Shown: one piece after another, positions 1-8,633 of the stretch
Position numbering within the stretch: position 1 is the stretch's first letter
Layout: every line of letters begins with the position of its first letter
Source: Campylobacteraceae bacterium
GTDB lineage: Bacteria; Campylobacterota; Campylobacteria; Campylobacterales; Sulfurovaceae
Assembly: GCA_027068975.1 (NCBI GenBank)
Contig: JALXFN010000045.1
Coordinates: 1-64,000, forward strand
Direction of reading: 5' to 3'
DNA: 64,000 nt
Notes under the pieces: model-generated
Seen by the model: only the letters and a program-made list of their open reading frames with translations
Database searches by the model: none
Told to the model about the DNA's origin: nothing
Program-made: the position numbers and the translations under genes

Positions 1-522
1 TATATTGATAGATTAAAAAAAGGAACATACAGTTTTAATAAAAGAATTAGTTATTCTTACTATGAATATTATAATAAAATTAATGGAATTTATAAAGATT
101 ATAAATTTTCAAAAGAGTATCTATACTATTTTTCTAAAATTATAGAAGAGTGTAGAGTAAATAATATTAAAGTTTGGGTCTATATACCTCCAATGTACAG
201 TTCATTTTTTGATTCTATAAATTCAATAGGTTATTTTGATGAATTTGAAAAGTTTAAAAGAGAATTGGTCAAAGTAACGAATTACATAGATTTTACTGGC
301 CATAATACAATCACAAACAATAAAGATAATTATTGGGATGGATCACATTTAAGGGTAAATGTAACGACTCCAATAATGGCAAGGGTTTTTAATGACAAGT
401 CCATAGATGTCCCATCTGACTTTGGAGTACTTGTAACGAAAGAAAATATTGAAAAACATTTAAAGAATCTAAGAGGTCAAATTAAAAAATTCGATTTAAA
501 TAAAGTATTAAATGAATATTAA
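1..522 (+). CDS. SGNH-like protein, C-terminal part (5' end outside window)
   Basis: The reading frame is open from base 1, well before the first ATG at 193, so this is the 3' part of a longer gene that starts upstream of the window. The visible 173 residues contain a beta-strand ending in VWVYIPP and, further on, YWDGSHL. A D-x-x-H pair near the C-terminus following a hydrophobic strand that ends in P is typical of SGNH/GDSL-type hydrolases and of the AlgX/DltD-like proteins that acetylate or handle cell-surface polysaccharides. The Asp-Gly-Ser-His placement fits the catalytic Asp-His of that fold. The N-terminal Ser block is not in the window, so function is inferred from a small part. It ends 10 bp from the convergent phosphoesterase gene. 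Confidence 0.55.
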   Translation, partial: YIDRLKKGTYSFNKRISYSYYEYYNKINGIYKDYKFSKEYLYYFSKIIEECRVNNIKVWVYIPPMYSSFFDSINSIGYFDEFEKFKRELVKVTNYIDFTGHNTITNNKDNYWDGSHLRVNVTTPIMARVFNDKSIDVPSDFGVLVTKENIEKHLKNLRGQIKKFDLNKVLNEY

Positions 523-532
523 AGTGTAAATT

Positions 533-1225
533 TTATTTTTTTAGCCCCAAAAACTCCAACTCCCCACCCCGAACCACAGCAACCTCTCCTTGACAAGCCA
601 AAGAGGGTAAAGAGATATAGTTTTTATACTGAATAGCCTGATGAAAATGACCCTCTATAATAAGAGCGTCTTTTGGGTAGTGGCTTCTTATGGCATCGAA
701 TCTTTTTGCATAGCCTTTAAAATCTCCACAGATACTTTTAACTTTTAGTCTGTTCATTCTATGGTCTATAATCTGTTTTTCAAAAGGTCTTAAAATGGTA
801 AGGGTGCTTTTAGTCCGTAGGAGGATAGCGTAGAGGTTAAAAATAGCTCCTGCAGTGTATTTGTCTCCATGAGCTAGGTATACATCTTTTTCTGCTAGTT
901 TATAATGAACAGGTTGCTCTTTTCGTGAATATACTTTTATGTTGGGAAAGAGTTCTTTTAGACAGAAGTCATGATTTCCTTCTATGTAGATAATCTCTAA
1001 CTCTTTGGAGATTTTTTGAAGTAACTCTATAGCAGGTTTTGAAAACGTTTGTATGTAGTCGTTGTAGCCAAAGAGTAGGTCAAAGATATCACCCATAAGA
1101 AAGAGTTGTGGAGGTGTAAGTTCTTTAGAGTCTATTTTTTTTAAAAGGGTTAAAAACTTGTCACCATGATGGGGGTAGTGGGCATCAGCAACAAAGAGCG
1201 AATGCTCTTTTATCTGCTTTGGCAT
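533..1225 (-). CDS. LpxH-like calcineurin-type metallophosphoesterase
   Basis: A 230-residue metallophosphoesterase. The dinuclear-metal motifs are all present in order: D14-x-H16, GDIFD (45-49), GNHD (83-86), HGD (119-121) and GHFH (192-195). This arrangement is that of UDP-2,3-diacylglucosamine diphosphatases (LpxH and relatives), which make lipid X in lipid A synthesis at the inner membrane. Campylobacterota are known to use a divergent enzyme (LpxJ) for this step, so the exact substrate is not certain. The frame extends upstream to 1336, but that extension lies inside the regulator gene; the ATG at 1225, giving MPKQIKEHS, is preferred because the conserved strand begins right after it. 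It overlaps the 3' end of the upstream perR-like gene by 16 bp, implying co-transcription. Confidence 0.72.
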   Translation of the reverse strand: MPKQIKEHSLFVADAHYPHHGDKFLTLLKKIDSKELTPPQLFLMGDIFDLLFGYNDYIQTFSKPAIELLQKISKELEIIYIEGNHDFCLKELFPNIKVYSRKEQPVHYKLAEKDVYLAHGDKYTAGAIFNLYAILLRTKSTLTILRPFEKQIIDHRMNRLKVKSICGDFKGYAKRFDAIRSHYPKDALIIEGHFHQAIQYKNYISLPSLACQGEVAVVRGGELEFLGLKK

Positions 1226-1611
1226 TTTTGGCAGAGTCCATAGAGGTTGATTTGAGAGGAGTTGAGTTTGAAGTTTTCTATAACTAGTGCCTCTTGTGTT
1301 TTTTGGGTTATATCTGTATCTTGAATCTCTCCACACCCTTGGCAGATGAGGTGAATGTGGTCATCTTTTTTTAATTCAAACTTTGACTTCTCACCATTCA
1401 TTGGAACCTCTACAATAACATTATGCTCTTGCATTAAAATAATATTTTTGTAAATAGTAGCCAGAGAAAGGGTAGGGTGAAGTTCTCTTACATCTTCGTA
1501 AATATCATCTATATTAATATGACCTGCATGGTCTATTGATTTTAAAATAGAGGTACGTTGTATGGTTGCTTTTAGGTCATTTTCTTTGAGCAGTGTTATG
1601 TAATCTGTCAT
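1210..1611 (-). CDS. perR: Fur/PerR-family transcriptional regulator
   Basis: A 133-residue Fur-superfamily protein. An N-terminal winged helix (about 1-75) carries the recognition-helix signature SLATIYKN (49-56). The dimerisation domain has the DHIHLIC metal-site segment (84-90) and two CxxC pairs (C90-C93 and C127-C130) that bind structural zinc. Fur, PerR and Zur share this layout. PerR is favoured because the gene lies next to a 2-Cys peroxiredoxin and both genes have a near-identical style of palindromic operator upstream. A perfect 8-1-8 inverted repeat at 1645-1661 overlaps a TATAAT -10 element 34 bp before the start, so autorepression is likely. It would sense peroxide through iron-catalysed His oxidation if PerR. 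The lpxH-like gene is translated from its 3' end. Confidence 0.8.
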   Translation of the reverse strand: MTDYITLLKENDLKATIQRTSILKSIDHAGHINIDDIYEDVRELHPTLSLATIYKNIILMQEHNVIVEVPMNGEKSKFELKKDDHIHLICQGCGEIQDTDITQKTQEALVIENFKLNSSQINLYGLCQKCQSR

Positions 1612-1644
1612 GTTTTACCTCTCCTTTGTAAATACTTATATAAA

Positions 1645-1661
1645 TATTATAGTCTATAATA
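1645..1661 (-). promoter_or_regulatory. PerR/Fur-type operator of the perR-like gene
   Basis: A perfect inverted repeat with 8-bp arms and one central base, TATTATAG-T-CTATAATA. The 7-1-7 A/T palindrome is the classic shape of PerR and Fur boxes. On the minus strand its right half contains TATAAT, the likely -10 element, with TTTAAG just upstream, so a bound repressor would block polymerase. It sits 34 bp upstream of the regulator's start codon. Confidence 0.65.
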
Positions 1662-1690
1662 CTTAAATAGGCATTTGTTTTTTTAGCAAA

Positions 1691-1716
1691 GGGCAGACAC
1701 AGAGGTCCGCCCCTAC
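1691..1716 (-). repeat. REP-like element (GTAGGGG + hairpin)
   Basis: On the minus strand this reads GTAG followed by GGGCGGAC, a six-base loop and GTCTGCCC, an eight-pair stem with one G-T pair. A GTAG head followed by an imperfect hairpin is the hallmark of REP sequences mobilised by RAYT transposases. Comparable elements are at 4993, 23009, 23792, 35120, 54582 and 58798. Here it lies just after the peroxiredoxin stop codon and may also act as its terminator or mRNA-stabilising hairpin. Confidence 0.55.
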
Positions 1717-1719
1717 GGT

Positions 1720-1739
1720 TATAATCGTTTATGATTATA
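1720..1739. repeat. AT-rich inverted repeat over the peroxiredoxin stop codon
   Basis: TATAATC, a six-base spacer and GATTATA form a perfect 7-bp palindrome that covers the TAA stop of the peroxiredoxin gene (1735-1737). It adjoins the REP-like hairpin at 1691-1716. It is too AT-rich to be a good intrinsic terminator alone; function unknown. Confidence 0.3.
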
Positions 1740-2331
1740 GTTCGTCAGCGTGTTTTGCAAGATAGTCAGCAACACCTTCTGTGTCAGCTTTCATACCTTC
1801 ATCACCTTTTACCCAACCAGCAGGACAAACTTCACCATGCTCATTTGTAAACAACATTGTATCAACCATTCTAATCATCTCATCAATGTTTCTACCTAAT
1901 GGAAGGTCATTAATAACTGCGTGTCTTACTGTACCATCAGCATCAATCAAAAATGAGCCTCTAAGTGCTACTGCATCATCAAGAAGAACATCGTAGTCTC
2001 TAGCAATTTGTTTAGTGATATCTGCTACTAGAGGCATATCAACTCTACCAATACCACCTTTTTCTACTGGAGTTTCTCTCCATGCAAAGTGTGAGAATTG
2101 GCTATCTACAGATACACCAATAACATTGATTCCTCTCTCTCTAAACTCTTTTGCTCTGTGCGAAAAAGCGATAATCTCCGATGGACATACAAAAGTAAAG
2201 TCAAGTGGATAGAAAAAAAGTACGGCACCTTTTTCACCAAGGTTGTCCATTAGGTTGAAGTCATCAACGATTGAACCATCTGCAAGTACTGCTGTTGCTG
2301 TAAAATCTGGAGCTTTATTTGTTACGATCAT
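1735..2331 (-). CDS. ahpC: Typical 2-Cys peroxiredoxin (AhpC/Prx1 type)
   Basis: A 198-residue cytoplasmic thiol peroxidase that reduces hydrogen peroxide and organic hydroperoxides. The peroxidatic cysteine is C49 in FYPLDFTFVCPSE, and the resolving cysteine is C169 in HGEVCPAGW. The GGIG and C-terminal features are those of AhpC/TSA proteins, and the length matches the family (about 190-200). AAGGA is placed seven to eight bases before the ATG. A perfect 7-1-7 palindrome at 2352-2366 lies in the promoter region, consistent with repression by the PerR-like regulator encoded downstream. No AhpF or dedicated reductase gene is nearby, so reduction is presumably by thioredoxin, as in other Campylobacterota. 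Confidence 0.93.
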   Translation of the reverse strand: MIVTNKAPDFTATAVLADGSIVDDFNLMDNLGEKGAVLFFYPLDFTFVCPSEIIAFSHRAKEFRERGINVIGVSVDSQFSHFAWRETPVEKGGIGRVDMPLVADITKQIARDYDVLLDDAVALRGSFLIDADGTVRHAVINDLPLGRNIDEMIRMVDTMLFTNEHGEVCPAGWVKGDEGMKADTEGVADYLAKHADEL

Positions 2332-2351
2332 AGTGTTTCCTTGTATTTAAA

Positions 2352-2366
2352 TAATAAATTTTATTA
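2352..2366 (-). promoter_or_regulatory. PerR/Fur-type operator of the peroxiredoxin gene
   Basis: TAATAAA-T-TTTATTA is a perfect 7-1-7 palindrome 20 bp upstream of the peroxiredoxin ATG. It has the same geometry as the box at 1645-1661 in front of the PerR-like gene but a different arm sequence. Its position between the likely -10 region and the ribosome-binding site suits a repressor operator. Confidence 0.55.
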
Positions 2367-2417
2367 ACAAGGAAATAGTATCATATAAAAATTAAAATAA
2401 GATAAAATTACTCTTTT

Positions 2418-3077
2418 TTATCTTTTATAATTAACTTTATTCTCCTTCATAATCAACTTCACTGGTTCTTCCGTATTTTTACCTATATAATCAGCAGCAG
2501 CTTCTAATAACATAGGAACAATTTTTCTTAGATTTTTAGACTCACCTATACTTGATACATCTACACGCCACAACTCTTTGTTTGATTGGTCTTTTGCGAG
2601 AAGGGTAACATAACGGTTATAATAGGTATAGGTTTTTCGATACATGGTTGAGTATCCTCCTCCATACCAAAAGTTATTATATGGGTGATAGTGTCGTCCA
2701 TAGTAATCATAAGGAAATCCCCATGACATACCAATGGTTATATCAGGCTCTATATAGGTCTCTGTTTTTTCTTGAGTCTTCTCTATGCCATAGTCAAAGT
2801 AGATGGTTTGCTGAGCCAAATGACTTGCATAGGGTTGAATATAGCCTTTAGAACCAAGTATTTCTACTAACTTCGTAGTTAGCCTTTGATACTCTAAGCT
2901 ATTTTTATCTGTATCTTTTCCTAAAGGTTCTATACTATAGCTAGTATGCTCTTTAATTATAAGGTTTGGAGCTGTAATGGCATCAACAGTTACTCTGTAT
3001 TTAGCCGTTATAGGTGAACAGCCTGTTGTGATAATTAGAGCAATGGTGCTGATAATAGATAAAATAAATTTTCTCAT
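2418..3077 (-). CDS. DUF4136-like lipoprotein
   Basis: A 219-residue exported lipoprotein. A charged N-terminus and hydrophobic segment lead to the lipobox ITTGC, with lipidated C20. The mature part starts with a strand pattern like that of DUF4136 proteins, with a low-complexity aromatic and glycine patch (YDYYGRHYHPYNNFWYGGG, about 124-142) that recalls the GWGGGW-type loops in that family, and ends with helices. DUF4136 proteins are envelope lipoproteins of unknown function. It stands alone between the peroxiredoxin and ubiD genes, all on the minus strand, with its own 60-bp upstream gap. Family assignment is by overall look and is moderate. Confidence 0.6.
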   Translation of the reverse strand: MRKFILSIISTIALIITTGCSPITAKYRVTVDAITAPNLIIKEHTSYSIEPLGKDTDKNSLEYQRLTTKLVEILGSKGYIQPYASHLAQQTIYFDYGIEKTQEKTETYIEPDITIGMSWGFPYDYYGRHYHPYNNFWYGGGYSTMYRKTYTYYNRYVTLLAKDQSNKELWRVDVSSIGESKNLRKIVPMLLEAAADYIGKNTEEPVKLIMKENKVNYKR

Positions 3078-3140
3078 ATGATTAAATCTCCTTTGTAGTA
3101 CGCTATTAATAGTTTACTATAAAGATTCTTAGTATATCTA

Positions 3141-4967
3141 TTATTGATTAAAAGGAAGTAGCCCAAACTTCTTAATAAACTTTTCATCTATATTTATAAG
3201 TCCACGCTTTTGTAAAGAATCAAGTGTCTCTTTTGTACAGAAGGTATCTCCTGGCCACTCTCTGGTGAAACCATCTAGTTCACCTTTGTTGGTTCCGTCT
3301 ACTATGATAAATGGCTTTAGAGTAATGTCTCTTTGTGCATCTATATTGTTAGCCACACGCCAAATTAACATATAAGGGTTATCTATTTGGTTGTTCTTTT
3401 TATCAACTATAATTAAAACTTTGATGTTCTCTTCTAATATAGAGACTTTTTCTATAAGGTTTTGCATCGATTCTGTTTTATCTACAGTGATGATACAGAT
3501 AGGATTTTTAGTATGGATAAAGTACTGTTTTAATTCTAAAATATTGCAATCAAGTGATTGCATCTTATTGAGTAGAGTTTTGTCATTTAAAAGTTTAGTC
3601 ACACCATTTTCAACTTCTGAAGCAGTAGCATCAATACCTAGTTTACCCCCAACTAATGTCTCGTCTGCTGTATGGTCAAGGGCATCAATAATTCCTTGAG
3701 TAATAAGAATTTTATTGGGGTCTAGTCTATTTAAAATATACTCTGTAATAGCAATGTCATTGTCAAGTTCAGGTGCATCTTCGTTAACAAAAATAGCATG
3801 TTTTACAAAACTCATTTGACCCACACCCCAAAAGGCATGCATAAACTGTTGTGCATGACCTTTATAGAGCGTTTTCATCTTTCCAAGTATTAGGTTATGG
3901 AAAACTCCGTTTTCAGGCATATAGTAGTCTATAAGGTCAGGAGCCATTGGTTTTAGCATTGGTAAAAAGATTCTCTCTGTTGCCCAACCCATATATTTGT
4001 CTTCTAATGGTGGTTTTCCTACAACTGTTGCTTGAAATACAGGTTTTTCTTTCATGGTAATGGTCTCTACTTCCATAACAGGGTAGGGTTCTTTTAAAGT
4101 GTAGTATCCAGTGTGGTCTCCAAAAGGTCCCTCTATTTCCATGTTTTTTGGGTCAACAAAGCCCTCGATGACGATATCCACATCACGAGGAATATAGATA
4201 TCGTTAGTAATAGACTTGATAAGTTGTGCATTCTTGCCTCTTACAAAACCATAAAGAAGCATCTCAAACATTCCATGAGGCATAGGGGCTTGACCACACC
4301 AAATGTAGAGAGGGTCTCCACCTATGGCAACGGTTACAGGCATCTTTTTACCTGCTTTTTGGTACTGGTCAAAGAAGTGTGAAGCATCTTTATGAATCTG
4401 CCAGTGCATTCCTAAATGATTTTTGTCATACTGTTGTAGACGGTACATTCCAAGGTTTTGCATACTGCCATTAAGACTTTGTGTATAGACTTGACCCATA
4501 GTAATAAATGGTCCACCATCCTCTTCCCATGTTTTTAAGATAGGAAGTTTGTCCAAATCTACCTTTGCTTTAGGGATGATAACTTGTTGACACTCTCCTC
4601 TGACTTTAGAACGTTTTGGAAAAACATTTTTAAGTGCAAAGAGTTCTGGCATCATCTTCAACTTATCTATAAATCCTGCTGGTGGTTTAAGTTTTAAAAG
4701 TTTATCTATACCTTGTGCCACCTCGTCTGGATGTTTAGCAAAGATTTTTTCTGTCAACTCTTTGTTGGCAAAAATATTCATAAGTACTGGCATATCATAC
4801 TCTATACCTTTTTCTTTGTTGATAGGATTTGTAAAAAGAATAGGGCGAGAGTCATCTGTTTTGACTTCTATGTATGCGATGTGGGGGATTTCTAAGTTTA
4901 CATCTAGGGGTTCATCTATTACTTTTAGGTTTCCATTTTCTTTTAGCCATTCTATTACGTCTTGCAT
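3141..4967 (-). CDS. UbiD-family decarboxylase (menaquinone biosynthesis type)
   Basis: A 608-residue UbiD-family decarboxylase. Recognisable stretches include the N-terminal DVIEWLKENGNL, the central EGPFGDHTGYYTL with the catalytic Glu/Asp network that works with prenylated FMN, and the C-terminal EWPGD. Length exceeds E. coli UbiD (about 500) and fits the menaquinone-pathway decarboxylases of futalosine-using bacteria. Campylobacterota make menaquinone through futalosine, and a UbiD/UbiX-like pair performs the decarboxylation of the dihydroxynaphthoate intermediate. That role is therefore likely, although ubiD homologues can act on other aromatic acids. No ubiX-like gene is in the window. 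GGAAA lies seven to eight bases before the ATG. Confidence 0.85.
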   Translation of the reverse strand: MQDVIEWLKENGNLKVIDEPLDVNLEIPHIAYIEVKTDDSRPILFTNPINKEKGIEYDMPVLMNIFANKELTEKIFAKHPDEVAQGIDKLLKLKPPAGFIDKLKMMPELFALKNVFPKRSKVRGECQQVIIPKAKVDLDKLPILKTWEEDGGPFITMGQVYTQSLNGSMQNLGMYRLQQYDKNHLGMHWQIHKDASHFFDQYQKAGKKMPVTVAIGGDPLYIWCGQAPMPHGMFEMLLYGFVRGKNAQLIKSITNDIYIPRDVDIVIEGFVDPKNMEIEGPFGDHTGYYTLKEPYPVMEVETITMKEKPVFQATVVGKPPLEDKYMGWATERIFLPMLKPMAPDLIDYYMPENGVFHNLILGKMKTLYKGHAQQFMHAFWGVGQMSFVKHAIFVNEDAPELDNDIAITEYILNRLDPNKILITQGIIDALDHTADETLVGGKLGIDATASEVENGVTKLLNDKTLLNKMQSLDCNILELKQYFIHTKNPICIITVDKTESMQNLIEKVSILEENIKVLIIVDKKNNQIDNPYMLIWRVANNIDAQRDITLKPFIIVDGTNKGELDGFTREWPGDTFCTKETLDSLQKRGLINIDEKFIKKFGLLPFNQ

Positions 4968-4992
4968 TTTTTATTTCCAATTTTTATTTGAT

Positions 4993-5020
4993 GGTGTAGT
5001 CGTCAGGGATTACACCCTAC
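4993..5020 (-). repeat. REP-like element (GTAGGGTGTAAT type)
   Basis: On the minus strand: GTAGGGTGTAATCCCTGACG then ACTACACC. The GGTGTA/TACACC arms pair to give a hairpin behind a GTAGG head. It lies in the gap between the polysaccharide deacetylase stop and the ubiD start. The first 19 bases match the degenerate copy at 35120 at all but one position. Confidence 0.5.
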
Positions 5021-5051
5021 AATTTTTTGGAGTATTATATCTGAAAAGTTA

Positions 5052-6011
5052 TTATTTTGATAAGACCATGAGTTTAATTTTGCTTTTTATTTTTACACCG
5101 ATTTTGATACGGTTAAGTTTTACTTTTTTGTTGGCATTCCAAAGTATTTTTCCATTGTTGACCTTAACTTTTGTCCAGCCATTGTTTGAGATGAAAATAT
5201 CTGCTGATTGAATAGTTTTATCATTTAGTATAACTTCAACTGTTTTTACTATTTTATCTTTTGGATAGACTATTGGTTGTTGGAAGTCCACTCCACAAAG
5301 CTCTTGAAATTTAAGATAGAGTTTAAAGTCATGAGCATTACTTCCTACAACTGCAGAACGGTCAATATCATTGCTGTCACTACATGTACCACCATGAATA
5401 GCCCCTATATTTTGATTAAATACAGCTTTAAATCCATAAGGTTTGATAACTTTACTAACTCTATCATCATACTCACCATAAGGATAAACAAAAAGATTTG
5501 GCTTATAGTTTAGATGTCTTTTCATTAAGGCTAAACCTTTGTCCATATCAACCTTAATCTCTTTCTCACTCATCTGTCCAAAGTGTCCATGCCCATAGCT
5601 ATGAAACTCTACTGAACCATATTTAGCAATGGTTTTTAGCTCTTTCCATGAGACATAATCTTTATAGTTTTTTTCAGTATATTTAACAGCAATAAAAATT
5701 GTAAAAGGGTAGTTGTACTCCCTAAAAACAGAAAGTCCATGAGTATAAAAACTTTTAAACCCATCATCTATGCTAAATGCCACCCATTTGCTAGGTACTT
5801 CTTCCTTATTATTTATCTTTTTTACAATAGCAATGAGAGGTACAACTTTGTAGCCATTTTTTTTGAGGTAGTCAAATTCTTTGCGAAGTTCTTTGGTTGA
5901 GATATTGGTAGTAGGGTAACGGGTATCATCAAAACGGTGATAGACAAATATATGTCCATCACTCATTAAATAAGGTGACAAAAGTAGGAAGAGGAGGAGA
6001 ACTTTTGTCAT
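5052..6011 (-). CDS. Secreted polysaccharide deacetylase (NodB-type)
   Basis: A 319-residue protein with an N-terminal hydrophobic signal (about 1-17). The carbohydrate esterase 4 / NodB domain spans about 20-215: YHRFDD at 24-29, the FSIDDGF motif 1 with catalytic base and metal Asp pair (about 79-85), and the histidine motif HSYGHGH (about 137-143). A Y-P-Y-G-E-Y-D stretch follows at motif 3. A C-terminal region of about 90 residues is beta-rich, possibly a carbohydrate-binding or adhesion module. The enzyme would remove acetyl groups from a surface or peptidoglycan sugar in the periplasm. It lies 40 bp downstream of the ftsZ stop on the same strand, but a division role is not implied by the sequence. 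Confidence 0.82.
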   Translation of the reverse strand: MTKVLLLFLLLSPYLMSDGHIFVYHRFDDTRYPTTNISTKELRKEFDYLKKNGYKVVPLIAIVKKINNKEEVPSKWVAFSIDDGFKSFYTHGLSVFREYNYPFTIFIAVKYTEKNYKDYVSWKELKTIAKYGSVEFHSYGHGHFGQMSEKEIKVDMDKGLALMKRHLNYKPNLFVYPYGEYDDRVSKVIKPYGFKAVFNQNIGAIHGGTCSDSNDIDRSAVVGSNAHDFKLYLKFQELCGVDFQQPIVYPKDKIVKTVEVILNDKTIQSADIFISNNGWTKVKVNNGKILWNANKKVKLNRIKIGVKIKSKIKLMVLSK

Positions 6012-6050
6012 ATTATATATTAAAAAAAAGAGATAAAATTAATCTATCTC

Positions 6051-7229
6051 TTAATCCATTTGCTTTCTAAGGAAGGTAGGTGTGTCTAAATAGTCATTAT
6101 TACTGCCATTATATCCACCAACAACTTTTTCAGAATTCAAGCTGTTTAGCAAGTTACCCTGAGTAGGTCTTCTAAGTCCTGGCTTAGCTGTCGAAATAGT
6201 TGTTTTTTCTGTAGAATTGTCATTATTTGGTTTAGCTACTTCAAAGTCTGATGGATCTTCAAAACCAGTTGCAATAATAGTTAACTTAACTTCATCAAGA
6301 GGAATGTTTTCAGATGTAGTTGTACCAAAGATAATATTTGCATCTTCATCTGCATTCTCTTCTACTATATCCATAGCTTCTGAAATTTCAACCAATGGAT
6401 AGTCAGGGTGAATATGGAAATGAACCAAAATACCCATAGCACCATCAATCGACAAGTTATCAAGAAGAGGAGATTCAATAGCAGTTTTTGCTGCATCATA
6501 AGCAGCAGAATTACCTTGAGATTCACCCACACCCATAAGTGCAAGACCTCTATGACTCATAACTGTTTTAACATCGGCAAAGTCAAGGTTAATGTCATTT
6601 GCACCATGTGAAAGAATAACGTTTGAAATCCCTCCAACTGCTTGAGAAAGAACGTTATCAACCAATCTAAAGCTGTCTCTCATACCAAGATTTTTTTCAA
6701 CAATTGAAAGAAGTCTCTCATTAGGAACAACAATGATTGAATCAGATTCTCTTTTAAGTGCTTCTAAACCCTCCTTTGCTAATCTTTTTCTTTTACGACC
6801 TTCAAATGCAAATGGACTAGTAACAATAGCTACAGTTAATGCACCAACCTCTTTAGCCGCTTGAGCAATTACAGGTGCAGCACCTGTTCCTGTACCACCA
6901 CCAAGACCAGCAGAGATAAATACTAAGTCTGCTCCATCAAGCATGGTTTTAATGCTGTCAAAGCTCTCTTCAGCAGCATCTCTACCTACCTCTGGTTTCA
7001 TACCTGCTCCAAGACCTTTAGTTACTTGAAGACCAATTTGCATTTTGTATGGTGCAATAGAAGCATCTAATGCTTGGGCATCTGTGTTTGCTACGATAAG
7101 ATCAATACCATCTATACCTTCCCTTATCATATGGTTAATCATGTTTCCACCACCACCACCTACACCAATTGCTTTAATCTTGGCACCATGGACGCCTGCA
7201 GTTGATTCTGTTATATTAAAATCTTCCAT
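6051..7229 (-). CDS. ftsZ: Cell division protein FtsZ
   Basis: A 392-residue tubulin-like GTPase that forms the Z-ring. The first glycine-rich loop GVGGGGGN (22-29) and the tubulin signature GGGTGTG (110-116) bind GTP; the T7 loop region follows around residues 200-215. A variable linker rich in Asn, Thr and Ser leads to the conserved C-terminal peptide DTPTFLRKQ, which binds FtsA. The start is set at 7229 rather than the in-frame ATG at 7271: a perfect AGGAGG lies six bases before 7229, and the longer version would overlap ftsA. The gene follows ftsA by 20 bp and ends 39 bp from the deacetylase gene. Confidence 0.97.
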   Translation of the reverse strand: MEDFNITESTAGVHGAKIKAIGVGGGGGNMINHMIREGIDGIDLIVANTDAQALDASIAPYKMQIGLQVTKGLGAGMKPEVGRDAAEESFDSIKTMLDGADLVFISAGLGGGTGTGAAPVIAQAAKEVGALTVAIVTSPFAFEGRKRKRLAKEGLEALKRESDSIIVVPNERLLSIVEKNLGMRDSFRLVDNVLSQAVGGISNVILSHGANDINLDFADVKTVMSHRGLALMGVGESQGNSAAYDAAKTAIESPLLDNLSIDGAMGILVHFHIHPDYPLVEISEAMDIVEENADEDANIIFGTTTSENIPLDEVKLTIIATGFEDPSDFEVAKPNNDNSTEKTTISTAKPGLRRPTQGNLLNSLNSEKVVGGYNGSNNDYLDTPTFLRKQMD

Positions 7230-7249
7230 TTTTTCCTCCTTTGTTTTTC

Positions 7250-8617
7250 TTAAAATATTTTCGATGCCCATTGCACAAAGTTTTGCAATGGATTACTTTG
7301 ATCTTTTTTAGGCTCCTTACTTAAGTCCTTAAATAGATCATTCTCTCCTTCATCACTAAATGATGGAGTAGATACAGATACTTTTGGTTTCATTGTATCA
7401 TAATTCGCTATATCTTGCAATGAACTTTTAGCTTTATACTCTTTTGAATGGAGCATACTTTTAGCACCATCAAGTTCATATTCAGTATGTTTCCCTGATG
7501 CATAATAGAGTAAACCTATGGCTGTTGAAAATTCAGGTGAGTTGAGGTCATCCATAACATTTAAAGTATTTTCTGGTTGTCCTAATCTTACAGGTATACT
7601 TGGAATGAGTGCTTGTGCTAATTCTCGTGTTCCTGGAATTTTTGTCATTCCTCCTGTTAAAACAATACCTGAACCAAGCTGGTCTGCCAATTCACTTTTT
7701 GCCAATGAGTTTGCTAGAATATTTATAGTCTCTTCCATACGGCTATAGATAATGTTTTGTGCTATATCTAATGAAACCACATTCATATTGTTCTCATCTC
7801 CGATAATTGGTAGCTCTATCTCTTTACTCTCTGATTCTAACAGTGTTCCCTCTGTAATTTTAAGGGTTTCTGCCGAATCTAAAGGAGTATGTAGAGCAAT
7901 AGATAAGTCATTGGTTATATGATTGGAACCAACTGATAAAAAGTCATTGTATTGAATTGAATTACCTACATGTATAATGAGGTTTGATGTCTCACCACCT
8001 AAATCGATAACTGCAACACCTCTTGCTCTATCTGATTCTGATACTACAGCGATAGATGAAGCATAACCCGAAAGTACAACTTTGTTAATTTCTATTCCAG
8101 CTGCATTAACCGCTTTTTTAAGATTACCAAGGTTTGATTTTGCTGTCATAATAATATGCACATCAACTTCCATGCGATTTGCATTCATTCCATTGGGGTC
8201 ATCTATAAAATCTTGTTCATCTATTTTAAATTTGTAGGGCAATACATGTAGTATTTCAAATTCATTAGGAATATTTGCATTATAAAGTGCTGTTTGCATT
8301 ACTCGGTTAATTTCTGTAATTGAAATTTCACCTGATGGAATATTAACAACACCTGTAGCATTAATACTTTTGGTGTATGCTCCTGAGATTGAAATATTCG
8401 CTAATGAAATATTTAGACCTGCAACACGTTTTGCATCATCTACTGATTTTTTAATAGCCTTTGATGCTAATTGTATATTTGTAATTGTCCCTTTTTTAAT
8501 ACCTTGGGATTTTACAATCCCATGTCCAGAGATATCAACAGACCCATCTTTGATTTCACCTATGATTGCACATATTTTTGTTGAGCCAATATCAATAGCT
8601 AAGATTGGGGTATTCAA
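7250..8617 (-). CDS. ftsA: Cell division protein FtsA
   Basis: A 455-residue actin-like ATPase that tethers FtsZ to the membrane and recruits the divisome. The phosphate-1 loop AIDIGSTKICAIIG (7-20), the SHS2 (1C) insertion after it, the second phosphate motif VIDLGGETSNLII and the adenosine motif IVLTGG are all visible. The last residues, NFVQWASKIF, form the amphipathic membrane-targeting helix. It is 16 bp downstream of the ppiD-like gene and 20 bp upstream of ftsZ, so the three are very likely one operon; ppiD-ftsA-ftsZ is the order known from Campylobacter. Confidence 0.96.
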   Translation of the reverse strand: MNTPILAIDIGSTKICAIIGEIKDGSVDISGHGIVKSQGIKKGTITNIQLASKAIKKSVDDAKRVAGLNISLANISISGAYTKSINATGVVNIPSGEISITEINRVMQTALYNANIPNEFEILHVLPYKFKIDEQDFIDDPNGMNANRMEVDVHIIMTAKSNLGNLKKAVNAAGIEINKVVLSGYASSIAVVSESDRARGVAVIDLGGETSNLIIHVGNSIQYNDFLSVGSNHITNDLSIALHTPLDSAETLKITEGTLLESESKEIELPIIGDENNMNVVSLDIAQNIIYSRMEETINILANSLAKSELADQLGSGIVLTGGMTKIPGTRELAQALIPSIPVRLGQPENTLNVMDDLNSPEFSTAIGLLYYASGKHTEYELDGAKSMLHSKEYKAKSSLQDIANYDTMKPKVSVSTPSFSDEGENDLFKDLSKEPKKDQSNPLQNFVQWASKIF

Positions 8618-8633
8618 TTTTAATCCTTAGGTG

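Noticed and set aside
7230-7271. Longer FtsZ beginning at 7271
   Set aside because: It would overlap ftsA, and AGGAGG is positioned for the ATG at 7229.
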